A DNA stretch of 64,000 nt, taken from positions 16,246,294-16,310,293 of the forward strand of contig NC_054536.1 in the NCBI RefSeq assembly GCF_017654505.1, written 5' to 3'. This DNA is from Polyodon spathula (taxonomy: Eukaryota > Chordata > Actinopteri > Acipenseriformes > Polyodontidae). Position 1 is the first letter of the stretch; each line of letters starts with the position of its first letter. The translations under genes and the position numbers were made by a program. This document shows positions 34,369-52,802 of the stretch, piece after piece. The notes below the pieces were generated by a model. The model had not been told where the DNA came from, searched no databases, and saw only the letters and a list, made by a program, of their open reading frames with translations.

Positions 34369-35877
34369 TACCAGTCAAAAGTTTTAGAACACCCCCATTT
34401 TTCCAGTTTTTATTGAAATTTAAGCAAGTCCGGTGAATAACCTGAAATGGGACAAAGGTAAGCAGTAAACTGCCAGAGGTTAAAAAAAAAAAAAGTTTAG
34501 GTTACCAAAAACTGAAAAATAATGTACATTTCAGAGTTATACAAAAAGGCCTTTTTCAGGGAACAAGTAATGGGTTACAACTTACAGCTGTTCTGCAGCA
34601 ATGGAAGTAAATTAAGCCTTGAAAGTTGATGCTAACAATTCCTACAGGTGTCCCAACTTTTGTTGATTACTTACAAACCCTCTGTCTGTATAAAAGCAGT
34701 GTTGGAACAGACTGTGTTACTACACCCTCTTAAGCATTATTTGGACAGTATTGTACTGCAGGAAGTAGTATATTGCTATCATAATGGTGACAAAAAGGCA
34801 ATTAACAAAGGAAGACAGACAGACCATTATAACTCTTAAAAGTGTAGGTCTTTCCTTTAGAGAAATTGCAAAGAAAGCCAGGGTGTCAGTGAGTACAGTT
34901 TCCTACACCATCAAAAGGCACTTGGAAACTGGAGAAAACTCTGACAGGAAGAGGTCTGGCAGACCCAAAGCCACAACAGAATCAGAAGACAAGTTTCTGA
35001 GAGTCAACAGCTTGCATGATAGGCGGCTCACAGGACAACAGTTTCAAGCACAGCTTAACACTGGTCGAAGTAAGCAAGTCTCAGTTTCAACTGTGAAGAG
35101 AAGACTTCGAGCTGCAGGTTTGACAGGTAGAGTGGCAGTAAGAAAGCCATTGCTAAGATGGCAAAATAAGAAAAAGAGGCTTGCCTGGGCCATGAAGCAC
35201 CGCCAGTGGACTACTGAAGACTGGAAGAAGGTCTTATGGATCAATGAATCAAAATTTGAAATCTTCGGTTCATCACGCAGGGTTTTTGTACGCCGTCGAG
35301 TAGGCGAAAGGATGGTTCCTTGGTGTGTGACACCAACTGTCAAACATGGAGGAGGAAGTGTGATGGTCTGGGGCTCTTTTGCTGGATCCAGAGTCGGCGA
35401 CTTGCACAGAGTGAGTGGCACCCTGAACCAAAACGGCTACACAGCATTTTGCAGCGCCATGCAATACCCTCTGGTATACGCCTAGTTGGTCAGGGGTTCA
35501 TCCTACAGCAAGATAATGACCCAAAACATACCTCCAGGCTATGTCAGAACTACCTTAAAAGAAAAGAACAAGACGGTAGGCTTCAAATCATGGAATGTCC
35601 AGCACAGTCTCCAGACTTAAACAATATTTGATTTCCATTGTAAAAAGAATGCCACGAGTGTGTTCGGCTGTTATATCTGCAAAAGGTAGCTACTTTGCTG
35701 AGTCAAAAATTTACATTAAATTTTGTAAACAAAATGATTCCATGATTTCTTTTTTTATCTCCAATTGTTTATTTGTTTTATGCTTTAATTTCAGAGTACA
35801 TTGAGACATTAAACTGTGTAAATTTTTTTAAAAAAACTGGAAAAATTGAGGTGTTCTAAAACTTTTGACCGGTAGTG
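34366..35877 (+). mobile_element. Tc1/mariner element C (1512 bp)
   Basis: Complete ends: CACTACCAGTCAAAAGTTTT at the left and, inverted, AAAACTTTTGACCGGTAGTG at the right, flanked by TA on both sides (34364-34365, 35878-35879). The transposase runs on the plus strand at about 34784-35631. The right TIR matches with one main difference. It is the best preserved transposon in the window but is inactive (see the transposase entry). Confidence 0.92.
34784..35631 (+). pseudogene. Tc1-type transposase, frameshifted (element C)
   Basis: First frame (34784-35485, 233 aa): MVTKRQLTKEDRQTI, SFREIAKKARVSVSTVSYTI (first HTH), KRSGRPKATTESEDKFL, VSVSTVKRRLRAAGL (second HTH), VLWINESKFEIFGS, VKHGGGSVMVWGSF. 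A frameshift near 35440 moves the reading to the frame ending 35631: GFILQQDNDPKHTS, CPAQSPDLNNI, stop. The DD34E triad is ruined: the first Asp is Asn (WINES instead of W-x-DES), the second Asp is intact (QQDND), and the third Glu and the C-terminus after SPDLN are lost. Confidence 0.9.
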
Positions 35878-43199
<7,322 letters not shown>

Positions 43200-43219
43200 G
43201 ATTCCTTTCTCAGTCATTT

Positions 43220-43407
43220 CAAAAGCTGAGTGTGTCAACAATGATGGAGAGGTTACAAACTAAGGTATATCACCAACTACTCAATTCTGGTGCGGCAGAA
43301 TCACTTGGATCCTTTAAGTTTTGAGATCAATCAGCTACTAGGAACAGGACAGGCTTAGAAGGGCCAAATGGCGTCATCTTGTTTGTAAATTTTCTTATGT
43401 TCTTACA
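43220..43407 (+). mobile_element. LINE 3'-tail fragment
   Basis: Sequence ending GGGCCAAATGGCGTCATCTT, GTTTGTAAATTTTCTTATGT resembles the 3' tail of an abundant LINE-derived repeat that I associate with sturgeon and gar genomes (…GGCCTCCTCTCGTTTGTAAA…). No coding region is present. It lies 158 bp downstream of the SUGCT exon at 43565 in gene orientation. Confidence 0.5.
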
Positions 43408-43564
43408 ACTTCCTAGTTTGAATAAAATGTCAACAAGATATCTGTGGTGCACAACTTTCTGCAGGGTAAACAGACAAAGAAGTTGAGTTGTGTACGATAT
43501 GGCTGTAAGGCCAAAGCTTCTAGATTTTATTTTAAATTTGAAAACAAAATAATTAAAAACTTAC

Positions 43565-43660
43565 CTGGTAAGGAACAATGCTTTCATGTGCTGTTCCCCA
43601 TCTTTTAGCTTCTTTTTGACCATTGAGATAATTTGCAGCTATGTGAGTAAGGCAGGCAAC
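43565..43660 (-). CDS. SUGCT: SUGCT coding exon
   Basis: Exon of 96 nt (32 codons, phase 0) with a TTTCAG acceptor and a CCAG|GTAAGT donor. It encodes [15 protein letters not shown] and [14 protein letters not shown], matching the SUGCT segment after the catalytic region (small domain entrance, W-GTAH-x-x-IVPYQ). It is followed by the largest intron of the window, about 31.2 kb, which carries most of the transposons. Confidence 0.94.
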
Positions 43661-44361
43661 CTGAAAGTAAGAAATGTTTCTTTTATGCAGCAGCATTATT
43701 TATTTTGTGATACCAGTAGCCTATAGACTAAAGTAAAAAGAAAGTGCACTGGGTGTTAATTTGATTTTACTACTGTTCAAATTTATATTTTTACATAATG
43801 TATTGTGTCTAGATAATGTTATTTCATCACAATGATTTATGCATTTTACACTAATGATTTTAGCTGCACACTAAACAGGAGGAGGATGCTTCAATACAAC
43901 TGTATATAATTATCATGCTGACTCCTCACCTAACTGCTACTAACAGATTTGCTTGTTTTTGATGCATTGTAAAATCAGTTACATTTATCTTAAATGACTT
44001 GTATTTGAAGCCCTGAATAATAGCATGATGGTGCAGAACAAAATTACATGGTCAGCCTGGAGTGTCCTTTTATTTTTATTTCATCAGCCAACATCAACTT
44101 AACAAAAACCATCAGGAAAAAGCCAACAAAACCTTCAGCCAAGACACACTGGCTTCTTCCACAGTGCATCACCTTACCAGTGTAGGCCAAAAGCCTATTA
44201 GTGCACACTTAAACAGGAATAATGTTCCGTTAACATACTGAATTACATCCCGCTTTGTAGTTTTCCACATACTTAAAAAAAAAAAAAAGTGACATTTCAA
44301 AATGTAACATGAAATACTGTACTGCTATTATGGCTTCCGGTAAACTTTTGTGATATAATTT
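43661..44361. other. SUGCT intron, no feature seen
   Basis: AT-rich intron sequence next to the acceptor of exon 43565-43660. Nothing recognised. Confidence 0.5.
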
Positions 44362-44592
44362 TATAATAATAATCTTTATTTTTTATATAGCACCTTTCAC
44401 AGATACGAGACTAAAGTGTGCAAACTATGCATCAGTTGCAGAGTCATTTACAAAAACACTCACCTGAAAGATGGAGCACAAGGAAGTTAAGTGACTTGCT
44501 CAGGGTCACACAATGAGTCAGTGCTGGGATTTGAACCCGGGACCGCATGGTTATAAGCTCATTTATTTAACCACTGGCCCACACAGCTTCCT
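44362..44592 (-). mobile_element. tRNA-derived SINE
   Basis: On the minus strand it begins GGAAGCTGTGTGGGCCAGTG, containing an A-box-like TGGGCCAGTGG, and has a B-box-like GGTTCAAATCC about 50 bp on, the two internal RNA polymerase III promoter blocks of a tRNA-like head. A conserved body follows (TGTGTGACCCTGAGCAAGTC, ACTTAACTTCCTTGTGCTCC), then a tail GCTATATAAAAAATAAAGAT with (ATT) repeats. This is the structure of tRNA-headed SINEs with a MIR-like body. About 230 bp, close to full length. Confidence 0.75.
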
Positions 44593-47312
44593 TGTAGTTT
44601 ATTTTATTACATGGTGTTAAATTAAAGATCTAAATTATGTTTATGAAGAATTTTTTTTTTTTTTTATTATGTCTCAATCATAAAATTCTAGATGATGCAA
44701 AAAGCACATAGTATTCTGTCTCCATCTTCAACATTAATCTAAAGGAGCTGAAATTATTTTTACCTTACCTGAAAAAGTTACCTGGACCAATCTTTTGTGT
44801 ATTTTCAGTAAGAAAATTTAAATTAAAAAAAAAAAAAAAAAAAATGCAGAAATAAAATTCCAGCCATCAAAGTGCTACGTCACATAACACTGACCTGTTG
44901 TCAAAGGTAGCTGCGAGAGTGGGCCTGGTATTGTTATAACTTATAGAGTCCTGACACTGGCTGTTTAAGAGCAAGATAGCAAGGGGTACAAAACAACATA
45001 ATAGTAAATGTTGTAAGCAGCCTCATGTAAACTCAATATCATACAGTGACACGGTGAAGGACATTTAGTTGTGATGTTCATCTTCCCGACAGACAGAGGT
45101 ATTAAAGCCACTACCTTCCTTCCCTTATCAGGATGGAACAAAAGCTCTTTTACAGCAACCATCTTTATAAGTTCAGCCACTGAGATTCTCCAATATAAGG
45201 ATTAAGGGTGATTAAAGGGATTAAGGGGGGATGCATATAAGGGGACTGTTATGGCTTGGAAGTTTGTTGAGCTTGGGAACCGAAAGAAGAGGAGGGGGGC
45301 AGGGAGTGTATAAAATTTCAGCGTTGTTTAGTTCCATAGCTTAGAATACTTGTTCTCACAAGATATTATAAAAGCAGTTACTGAATCTGAACCTAAAATC
45401 ATCAAGTTAAAATGAACTTGGAAATCTTAATATCTGGTCCTCCATTTATTTCCATGCATTTAAACACATTTGGGGGAAACTTAACACCAAAATGATATTA
45501 TCACCAATAGAAAAACAAGTGTTAATGTTACCAAACTTACCTTTTTAGTAGCTTAAATGGGAATTGTTCTCCTATCAGAATATTTGGTGCTAACGACAAC
45601 AGAGTAAATTAGTTCTTGAATTTCCATCAAGCAGACGGACTGAAAACTACATTCATAGACGTATGGTGCCACATTCACCCTGCAATTACTCTAGGGTAAA
45701 CTAAGCTAATGTTAACAATTGTTTTGGTTAGATTGGTTGTTCTGAAATGCCCTTGCCTAATTTGTGCCAAGTTTTTGTTTTTGTTTTTTTTCTGACTTCA
45801 CACCACCCAGTAGAATTGTCTGCTTAAACATCACAGTTATGTTGCTTGTTTTTAATGAAAAATTGCATTTATTTTTTTTTCAATGCTAAAAATGAACAGG
45901 TGAAAAAACAAAAAAAAAAAAAAAACACACTGTAGAGTGTTTTGATATACACTCAAGTGCTGGTTTGCAGCCAGTGTATTCCTTGGATGGGCTTCTGACC
46001 ATTTAATTCCCATGCAGGGCTTCTTGGCTGGTCGGGTGTCCTCAGAATCACTTTGCGAGGTTTGTACTGGGTTTGTCTTTGTCTATCTGAGAAAGCTCAG
46101 AGTATTATCCTACAAAATACTAAGTACTTTGTAACATCTTAAAACCTGATGTCTTATACAGGTGGTATACTGAATACCTTCCTCTGAATACAGTGTAGAG
46201 TATTATTCTGTGCTACAGCGGTGGAAAGCCAGGCCATAACCTTGGAAACAATTGTGAGATATCAGCTGATGAAGCAATGTTATACTATGTTGTGTCTCAA
46301 CACTCAAAGCTTTTCTATAGTGCTAATTGCTTTGATCATTGCATGGCTCAGTTCAAATGGATGATTAGAGTGCTTTTTGTTCAGCCTTTCTTTCAGCAGA
46401 GTTGCTGTGAACTCCTACCTGCATTTAATGTATATTCCACGTTACGAGTTGGTTTTCATTCTCTTCAGCTGCATGAAGACTCACATACACCTCACACCCC
46501 CTCATAAAAGATAACACAATCTTTCCTGTTTTACCTTTTTATAGTTTTTATACATTTTACAGCATTAAAGTCCTGCTGTATTACTTGTGGACCGCTACAG
46601 CACTAATGAGGTTCACTAACGATGTTCACATGGAAAACTTCACTCTTCCAAGCTTATTTATCTTCACCTGTAGCATCATTGTGCCAACTAGTAGCTGACA
46701 ACATAGGGGTGCAGCACTGTGACTTATCACGAGAAGTCCTTGAGGAAGAAGACTGGTTACTTCTTAAAAAGCATTTTTGTCAAGCTTAGTTTCAACATTA
46801 GTTTTTTTTTTTTTTTTTTTTTTGTATTTTCTAAATTGTTTCTCATTTTAATTGTTTAGGTTATGATAACCACCAGTGACATGATTCGAAGCCATGTAGT
46901 ACAGTGTATACTAGTTCTGAAGAATGGGCCCACTTTACTATAGTACACCAGAGCATAGCGTAATGCATAATTTCTTGTGCGTATTTTTTTACTCTGTGAC
47001 AAAGAGCCAAAGTATTTGAACTGTAAATCTCCCTCCTGTCCAGAAAAGGAGCTGTGTAAGGCTGGTTGCGACATCCTGTCACAAAGCCTCAATAAAAAGA
47101 CACCTTCATTTGTTGATGCATTAGGTCAATCAGTCTGGAAGACAATAGTAATTAATCAGCATCCATAAGGAATGCATATTCAATTAGCATTAGCTGTCAC
47201 AAGGAAGTGTACCTAGCTGACCAAAAAGGTTTATTAATAGAGATGCAGCAGATAATATTGTTGTGTCATCTACAAAGAATAGCGTGCCAGTTCTAAAGCA
47301 ATAGAAAAAAGT
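44593..47312. other. SUGCT intron, no gene seen
   Basis: AT-rich sequence with poly(A)/poly(T) runs (44828-44843, 46801-46823). No coding or mobile element was recognised. Confidence 0.5.
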
Positions 47313-47456
47313 TATGGTTTAAATCTTAGTTCTGTCTGTACTTTAATATGTGTCTCTGATTATGGTTTAAATCTTAGTTCTGTCTGTACTTTAATATGTG
47401 TCTCTGATTATGGTTTAAATCTTAGTTCTGTCTGTACTTTAATATGTGTCTCTGAT
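47313..47456. repeat. 48-bp tandem repeat, three identical copies
   Basis: Unit beginning TATGGTTTAAATCTTAGTTC and ending GTGTCTCTGAT, three copies without differences, followed by a partial TTTAAAT. Perfect identity implies a very recent expansion or an assembly artefact. Confidence 0.95.
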
Positions 47457-49429
47457 TTAAATGTTAGTATTTAATAATGTCCTATTGGAGCAATGGTCTT
47501 TACACCCACATCAGCGAAAACAATATGGCAAGAGCAGGCTGCTTTGCAATATGTGTTGATTCAGCATTAGCAAGTAAGTGCATAATGGCCTGGACCCAGT
47601 GCAAGCCAAGTCCGAAGATGTTTATATTTTAAATCATTATTGTAATGTCTTCATTGTTAACATCCCAGCTATTTATAACAGACTAAAATATGTATAACAG
47701 TTTAACATTTTATAATAAGCTAAAGCATCCAAAAAAGAATTGGTTACCTATACAACTTCTTGATGCCTGTGGCCAAAGGCAATTAAATGAAAATGTCTTA
47801 AATCTTAAATGAATAACAAGAAACATCCAAAATACAGGCACATTCGTCCAAATCAAGTTATATATAAAACAATACTCAATTTAACAATCTGCTATTGATA
47901 TGTTAAAATCCATCTTGTGATTCGTTAAAAAACTATCATGTGACATATTTTGGTTTGCTTCTGAAGTCCATAACAACAGTACATATTCATAACACCAATA
48001 TAGCACTGGTACATACAGCAAGCCTCCATAGCAACACCTCTGACCTCTTTATTTCTCAGATTTCTGAAGACAAGCTTAAACACATTTTAAATCAAAAAGA
48101 CGTTTACAACATGAATGCTGTGCATTTACTGTTATCTTTCAGCAATATCTCCACTGCAAAAACAAATGTAATAACAGTAAATTTACAGTGATTTACTGGG
48201 GATGATAGCAATCAGCTTTTTTTTTTTTTTTGGGTGACAATTTCTCCTCTTGCAATTACAAATACAACCGACTTGTGCTTCAGATAAAGCATTTCACATC
48301 TGAAGTATTACATTAAATCATTGCAGCTTTGCATACTGCTTATAGAAATACATGTAATTCAATTTTATGCCAATGCATACTTTTCATAAATAATTGTATT
48401 GCGCAAGCAATCTTCTGTGTCTAATTGCTGCAGTGCACCATCAGAACATTATTTTGCTAACTGACTTTATTTGCTGATTGGTCCTTACAAGGTACAACAC
48501 AGTATATGCACTATTGTCAATATGGCCATGGATTGAACCGAATTCAGATCATGAAATAAAGAGAGAGCATGGTAGAATTTGACAGATATTACCATTTACA
48601 GTATGACAATACTGTGCGAGAATATAAAATCACAGCCAAAGCTCTTATTTTGATTGGAATTTTTATGCTCTGGAGAAATAATCCAGACGCCATTTTAATA
48701 AAATACCTGAATGGAACGTTTATATATTTATTGCATTTTTTATTTTGGTCATTCGAAGGTTATTTTCTTTGCATCCCTAAAATATGTCTGCAGTCAGGTA
48801 CACTGTCCAATATAAATTAAAACAGAGTACTTAAACCTTTTTAATACAAATACAGAATTACTCTTCTTAAATGGTCAAAGTGCTTGTTGGTTTAAATGGG
48901 CTTCATTTTGTACATTTATTTTTGCCATGTCTTTTTTTGGTTAAACAAAATGCACTTTAAAGAAAGACTATATAATGCTTTAGACAGAATATAGAACTAT
49001 ACAGCATCTAGAATATAGAACCAATGGTGTAAAACAATGTTGTAATACTGCTCCCTCTGTTGGAGTAATGTAAACTCAGCTTAACAGTTAGTTTGTCCAG
49101 GTCAAAAGAGAAAAACTATTTTTTTGTACAATGAAATGGTGTTCGCAGATTCAGCATTAAACTGGTGGTATTTTCAGGAGCTTATTGCCCACTTTGTTGC
49201 ATATAGATGGTTCATATTAACACCCCTTAATAATTGTAATATGGTACATAAATCAAAGGTTATGGCAATATTTACCTGACTGATTCAGACAGCCCTCAGC
49301 AGGGATAACCATGGCGTCATATGCAAACACTGTCCGTGTACCCTAGCTTAAACCATCCTAGTCAAAAGCTAAAGCTGGAAGTTTTTTGTGTTAATAGATG
49401 AAATTAGGAAACACGATGGAGCAACGTGG
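47457..49429. other. SUGCT intron, no gene seen
   Basis: AT-rich intron, no recognised feature. Confidence 0.5.
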
Positions 49430-49912
49430 ATGAGGGACACAGCAGAATTTTGTGGAAGAATCTTGTGACACCAGATTAGACCATATTTTTGGGGTTTGGA
49501 CACATGGAGAAGAATCTCTTTTCCAGTTTCATAAAATGGCAATACACAGTGATATTAAGGTGGACCTTTGATGGACAAGAAAAGAAATAGAGTTTTTAGA
49601 TAACAGAGTAAAACCTGAAAAAGGTTCAATTGAGAATGACCTCGTCTGTAAACCTACTGACATGCACCAGTATTTACACATGTCCTCTGCACAGCCAATA
49701 CACACTAAAAGGGCAATCCCAAAGGGTCTAGGAATAAAAATATGAAGAATATACTCTAAAGAAAGTGACTATTTAAAACAAAGAAATGTATTAAAAACAA
49801 ATCTTAAAAAAGAGGACACAAAGAAAGAATTACAGACAAGTGGATAAACTAAAAATAGATTTACTAGATTATAAAAAATAGAGATAAAAAGGTCAAAAGA
49901 GTACTATTAGTA

Positions 49913-50512
49913 ATGACTTACTCTAAAAATTTGCCCAATATTTCTAAGAAAGTTAGGAAACAGTTGCGGATTCTACATAATTCTGAAACATTGAAAAAAG
50001 TGTTTCTTAAGGCCACAGTTGTAGCATTCAAAAGAGAAGCTAATTTAGGTGATATTTTAGTTCACAGTAAACATAAAAGAATAATTGACAGAATAGGTTC
50101 TACAAATACTTGCACTAGTACATATAAAGTGGGTAAATACATGGACAAAAGTAAAAATATAATTAAACATAAGAATAACACATATCCATTAAATACTAAT
50201 ACCTACTGTAAAAGTAGCAATGTTGTTTATGGAATAGCCTATGAAAAATGTGATGAAATAAAATATGTTGGAGAGACTGGAAGAACTTTATATAAAATAA
50301 TTCAGAGCCACCTTTCATTAATTAGAAATAAAAAAAAAAATGAACCAATAGTACAGCACTTCACCAGTCCAGGACATGACATAAATGATGTAAAGTTTGT
50401 AGTATTAGAACAGTTAAAATTAGATAATGCAACATATAGAAGCATAAAAGAAAGTAAATGGATAACTAGACTTAACACGATTATGCCAGCGGGACTCAAC
50501 AGAAAAGAATGA
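49913..50512 (+). pseudogene. GIY-YIG endonuclease domain of Penelope-like element (199 aa open)
   Basis: Open for 199 codons; the ATG at 49913 is merely the first Met after degraded upstream sequence. The N-terminal half contains LRILHNSETLKKVF and VAFKREANLGDILVHSK, the linker between reverse transcriptase and nuclease. The C-terminal half contains SSNVVYGIAYEKCDEIKYVG, ETGRTL, EPIVQHFTSPGH and ESKWITRLNTI, PAGLNRKE. GIY is YGI here and YIG is YVG; the Arg after TG and the His and Glu positions are kept. The domain nicks target DNA for element insertion in intact relatives. Confidence 0.85.
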
Positions 50513-50847
50513 ACAAATTAATTCCAATAAATATATAAAAGTTAAAAATAATTAAATAAACAAAATTAATTCAAAAGTTGTGCATGCTGATGCACTGAGG
50601 AGGCCAAATAAAAGCTGATCCTCAGAGCTAGCATTGCATGATAATATAAATATAAGTTTATATAAAATAATGTTAAATATAATTAATATAGATTTAAAGA
50701 TATTAGTAAAAATTATGTCACAATATATAGAACATCATTATATCATGTAAGAATAAAACATGGCTTTGAATATAAACAATAACAAGTAGTTGTCATGCCT
50801 TCAAACACCTATAAATACCTCCAATGTTTTGATTCAAACACATGCTC

Positions 50848-50884
50848 CCTTGAAAAAGATATGTACAGCATATCAAAACGTTGG
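50848..50884 (+). other. Hammerhead-ribozyme-like motif in Penelope pLTR
   Basis: CCTTGAAAAA, then a perfect 6-bp hairpin GATATG-TACAG-CATATC, then AAAACGTTG. This lines up with CTGATGA / stem II / GAAAC of a hammerhead core, with the catalytic bases partly mutated (TTGAAAA for CTGATGA, AAAAC for GAAAC). Confidence 0.5.
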
Positions 50885-50912
50885 GCAGCTGGCTCTTTGA
50901 GATTATATATAT

Positions 50913-52802
50913 ATAAAATGTCTGTTGTATCTGTTAAATTACTCTCTGTGGACCTAATAACATAATCAAACAATGATGCCTGACTGACTAAAACAGCCAA
51001 ATGCAAAAGTATTGAAAGAAAATATAATGTTGGTTGAGATCACAGACAAGCATAAAACTGGAATAAGCAGTGCTCTGGGCAAAGCTGCAAAACAAGCTAA
51101 GGGATGCTGTCTGAAAGCTGCTTTAAAATTTAAATGAAATGCCTCTGTGGGTAGGTTGTTTATTTTTATTAAGGTAGCTTTATTTACTGTGTATGTATTG
51201 AAACAAGTTTTGTTTGTCTGATTACTTTGTTGCTGCATTCTGCCTGCATGCTGATTGAATTCAAACACAAGAGCCTTATCCAGTTGTGTGTATATATGAC
51301 ACGAGCTGCACTTCTACTCAGATGTGAGTCGCCACTTACAACGGACCGCTGTGACAATGGGGTTACCAGGAAAACAATAAATAAAAAACCTTTAACGTCT
51401 ACTACATTATTTGATTATTTTTTTACATGTTCTCTAGTTGTATAATGCATTGCTAAGAGGGCTGCAATAATAATTTCATGTCCACTTCCCTTGGCTGGCA
51501 CAAAAGAAGTTATATTTTGGGGTTTTAAACTTTCATTTCGATTTTACTGAAGAGCCACACTCTCAAAAACAGCTGAATACGTGATCATAACCGACTTGCA
51601 TCCCTATTAAAACAGTGGCACAGTTGAAAGGCATTTCTCATTAACAATGCGTAAAACAGGTACAAGAATGCCCCCTGCTGTCCAATTGTATGCTACACTG
51701 ACCACTATGGACCACTATCAGAACAGCCTTCATGTCATTTCATTGTACCCTCTAGGGTTTCCACGACTGGATTGTTAAGACCATGTACCCTCTAATGTTA
51801 GGGCAGGGCAGGATTAACTGAAACCTGGCTACAACAAATGTATTTTGGTCACTTCTAAAGAACCACACGATTGAACCAATCATAAGATATTTAGATAGAT
51901 ACTACTTCGACAGGTGTCAATGCCCCCTGTGGGATTCAACCTCTATATTCAAAAGTAACAGCAACTAGTGCTTTTGAGCTGGTAGGAACTGCATGTAAAC
52001 AAGTATGTCAATTACATACATCCCCTGCTACAGTAAATTAAATCAATACATCATGTTATTATCAAATGTCATGACAATTGGATAGCGGTTCTCCAGATGT
52101 ATCCAGTACTGTAAGTGTGCAGACAGACGCCACCACAATATACCCTGAGAATGTAATACTCTCAATATAGTATGCTTAATAATGTAAATACCATCACAAG
52201 TGAGTAACTGTCTTTATTACACTACACATACATTATATAAACTGTCATTTATTTTGTGTGAGTCTGTCATCAGATTGTAACAGTTGAATCTAAAACAATA
52301 ATCTGATGACAAAGGGCATTGTCAAAAAATAACAGAACTGTGTTACCAGACACTAAAACCAAAGATCCCTTTTTGGTCAAGTTAAATGTAGGCATTACAC
52401 CTAAGGTACACCTACTTAAAACGTGTGATAATTTTGCACCAGAAATAAATACTAAATACTTAGTATTGAGATTAAACTAACTCAATATAGTAGTCTTTTT
52501 TAGAATCCTGGTTGCAATTAAAATACAGGAAGGATAGCCAAACTTCCAAGAGAATTCTGAACCACAACAGAAGAGTACAAACAATTACATAATTAGAACC
52601 ACATCCCAATCCCACATGCTTTTTATTTATGGGTATCATCCAAAGGACACTGTTCAGATCCAAAAGTTTCAGGGTCTGAGTTTTAAATTATGATCAAAAT
52701 GACAGAAACTTGAAAGGGTCGTGGAAATGTAAGGGTTTACATCTTAAATAAAGTGATAAAGAAACCCACTGTCCACCCTGAAACCACGTCCAGACAGCTC
52801 CC
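50913..52802. other. SUGCT intron, no gene seen
   Basis: No recognised coding or mobile element. Confidence 0.5.

Larger units (their letters stand above)
49430..50912 (+). mobile_element. Penelope-like retroelement, 3' part
   Basis: From about 49440 frame-shifted pieces read FGVWTHGEESLFQFHK, EFLDNRVKPEKGSI, VCKPTDMHQYLHMSSAQP and HTKRAIPKGL, which is the C-terminal part of a Penelope-type reverse transcriptase (thumb and linker). The open frame 49913-50512 carries the linker and GIY-YIG nuclease. A hammerhead-like motif at 50848-50884 marks the terminal repeat. The 5' two-thirds of the element were not found, so it is 5' truncated. Confidence 0.8.
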
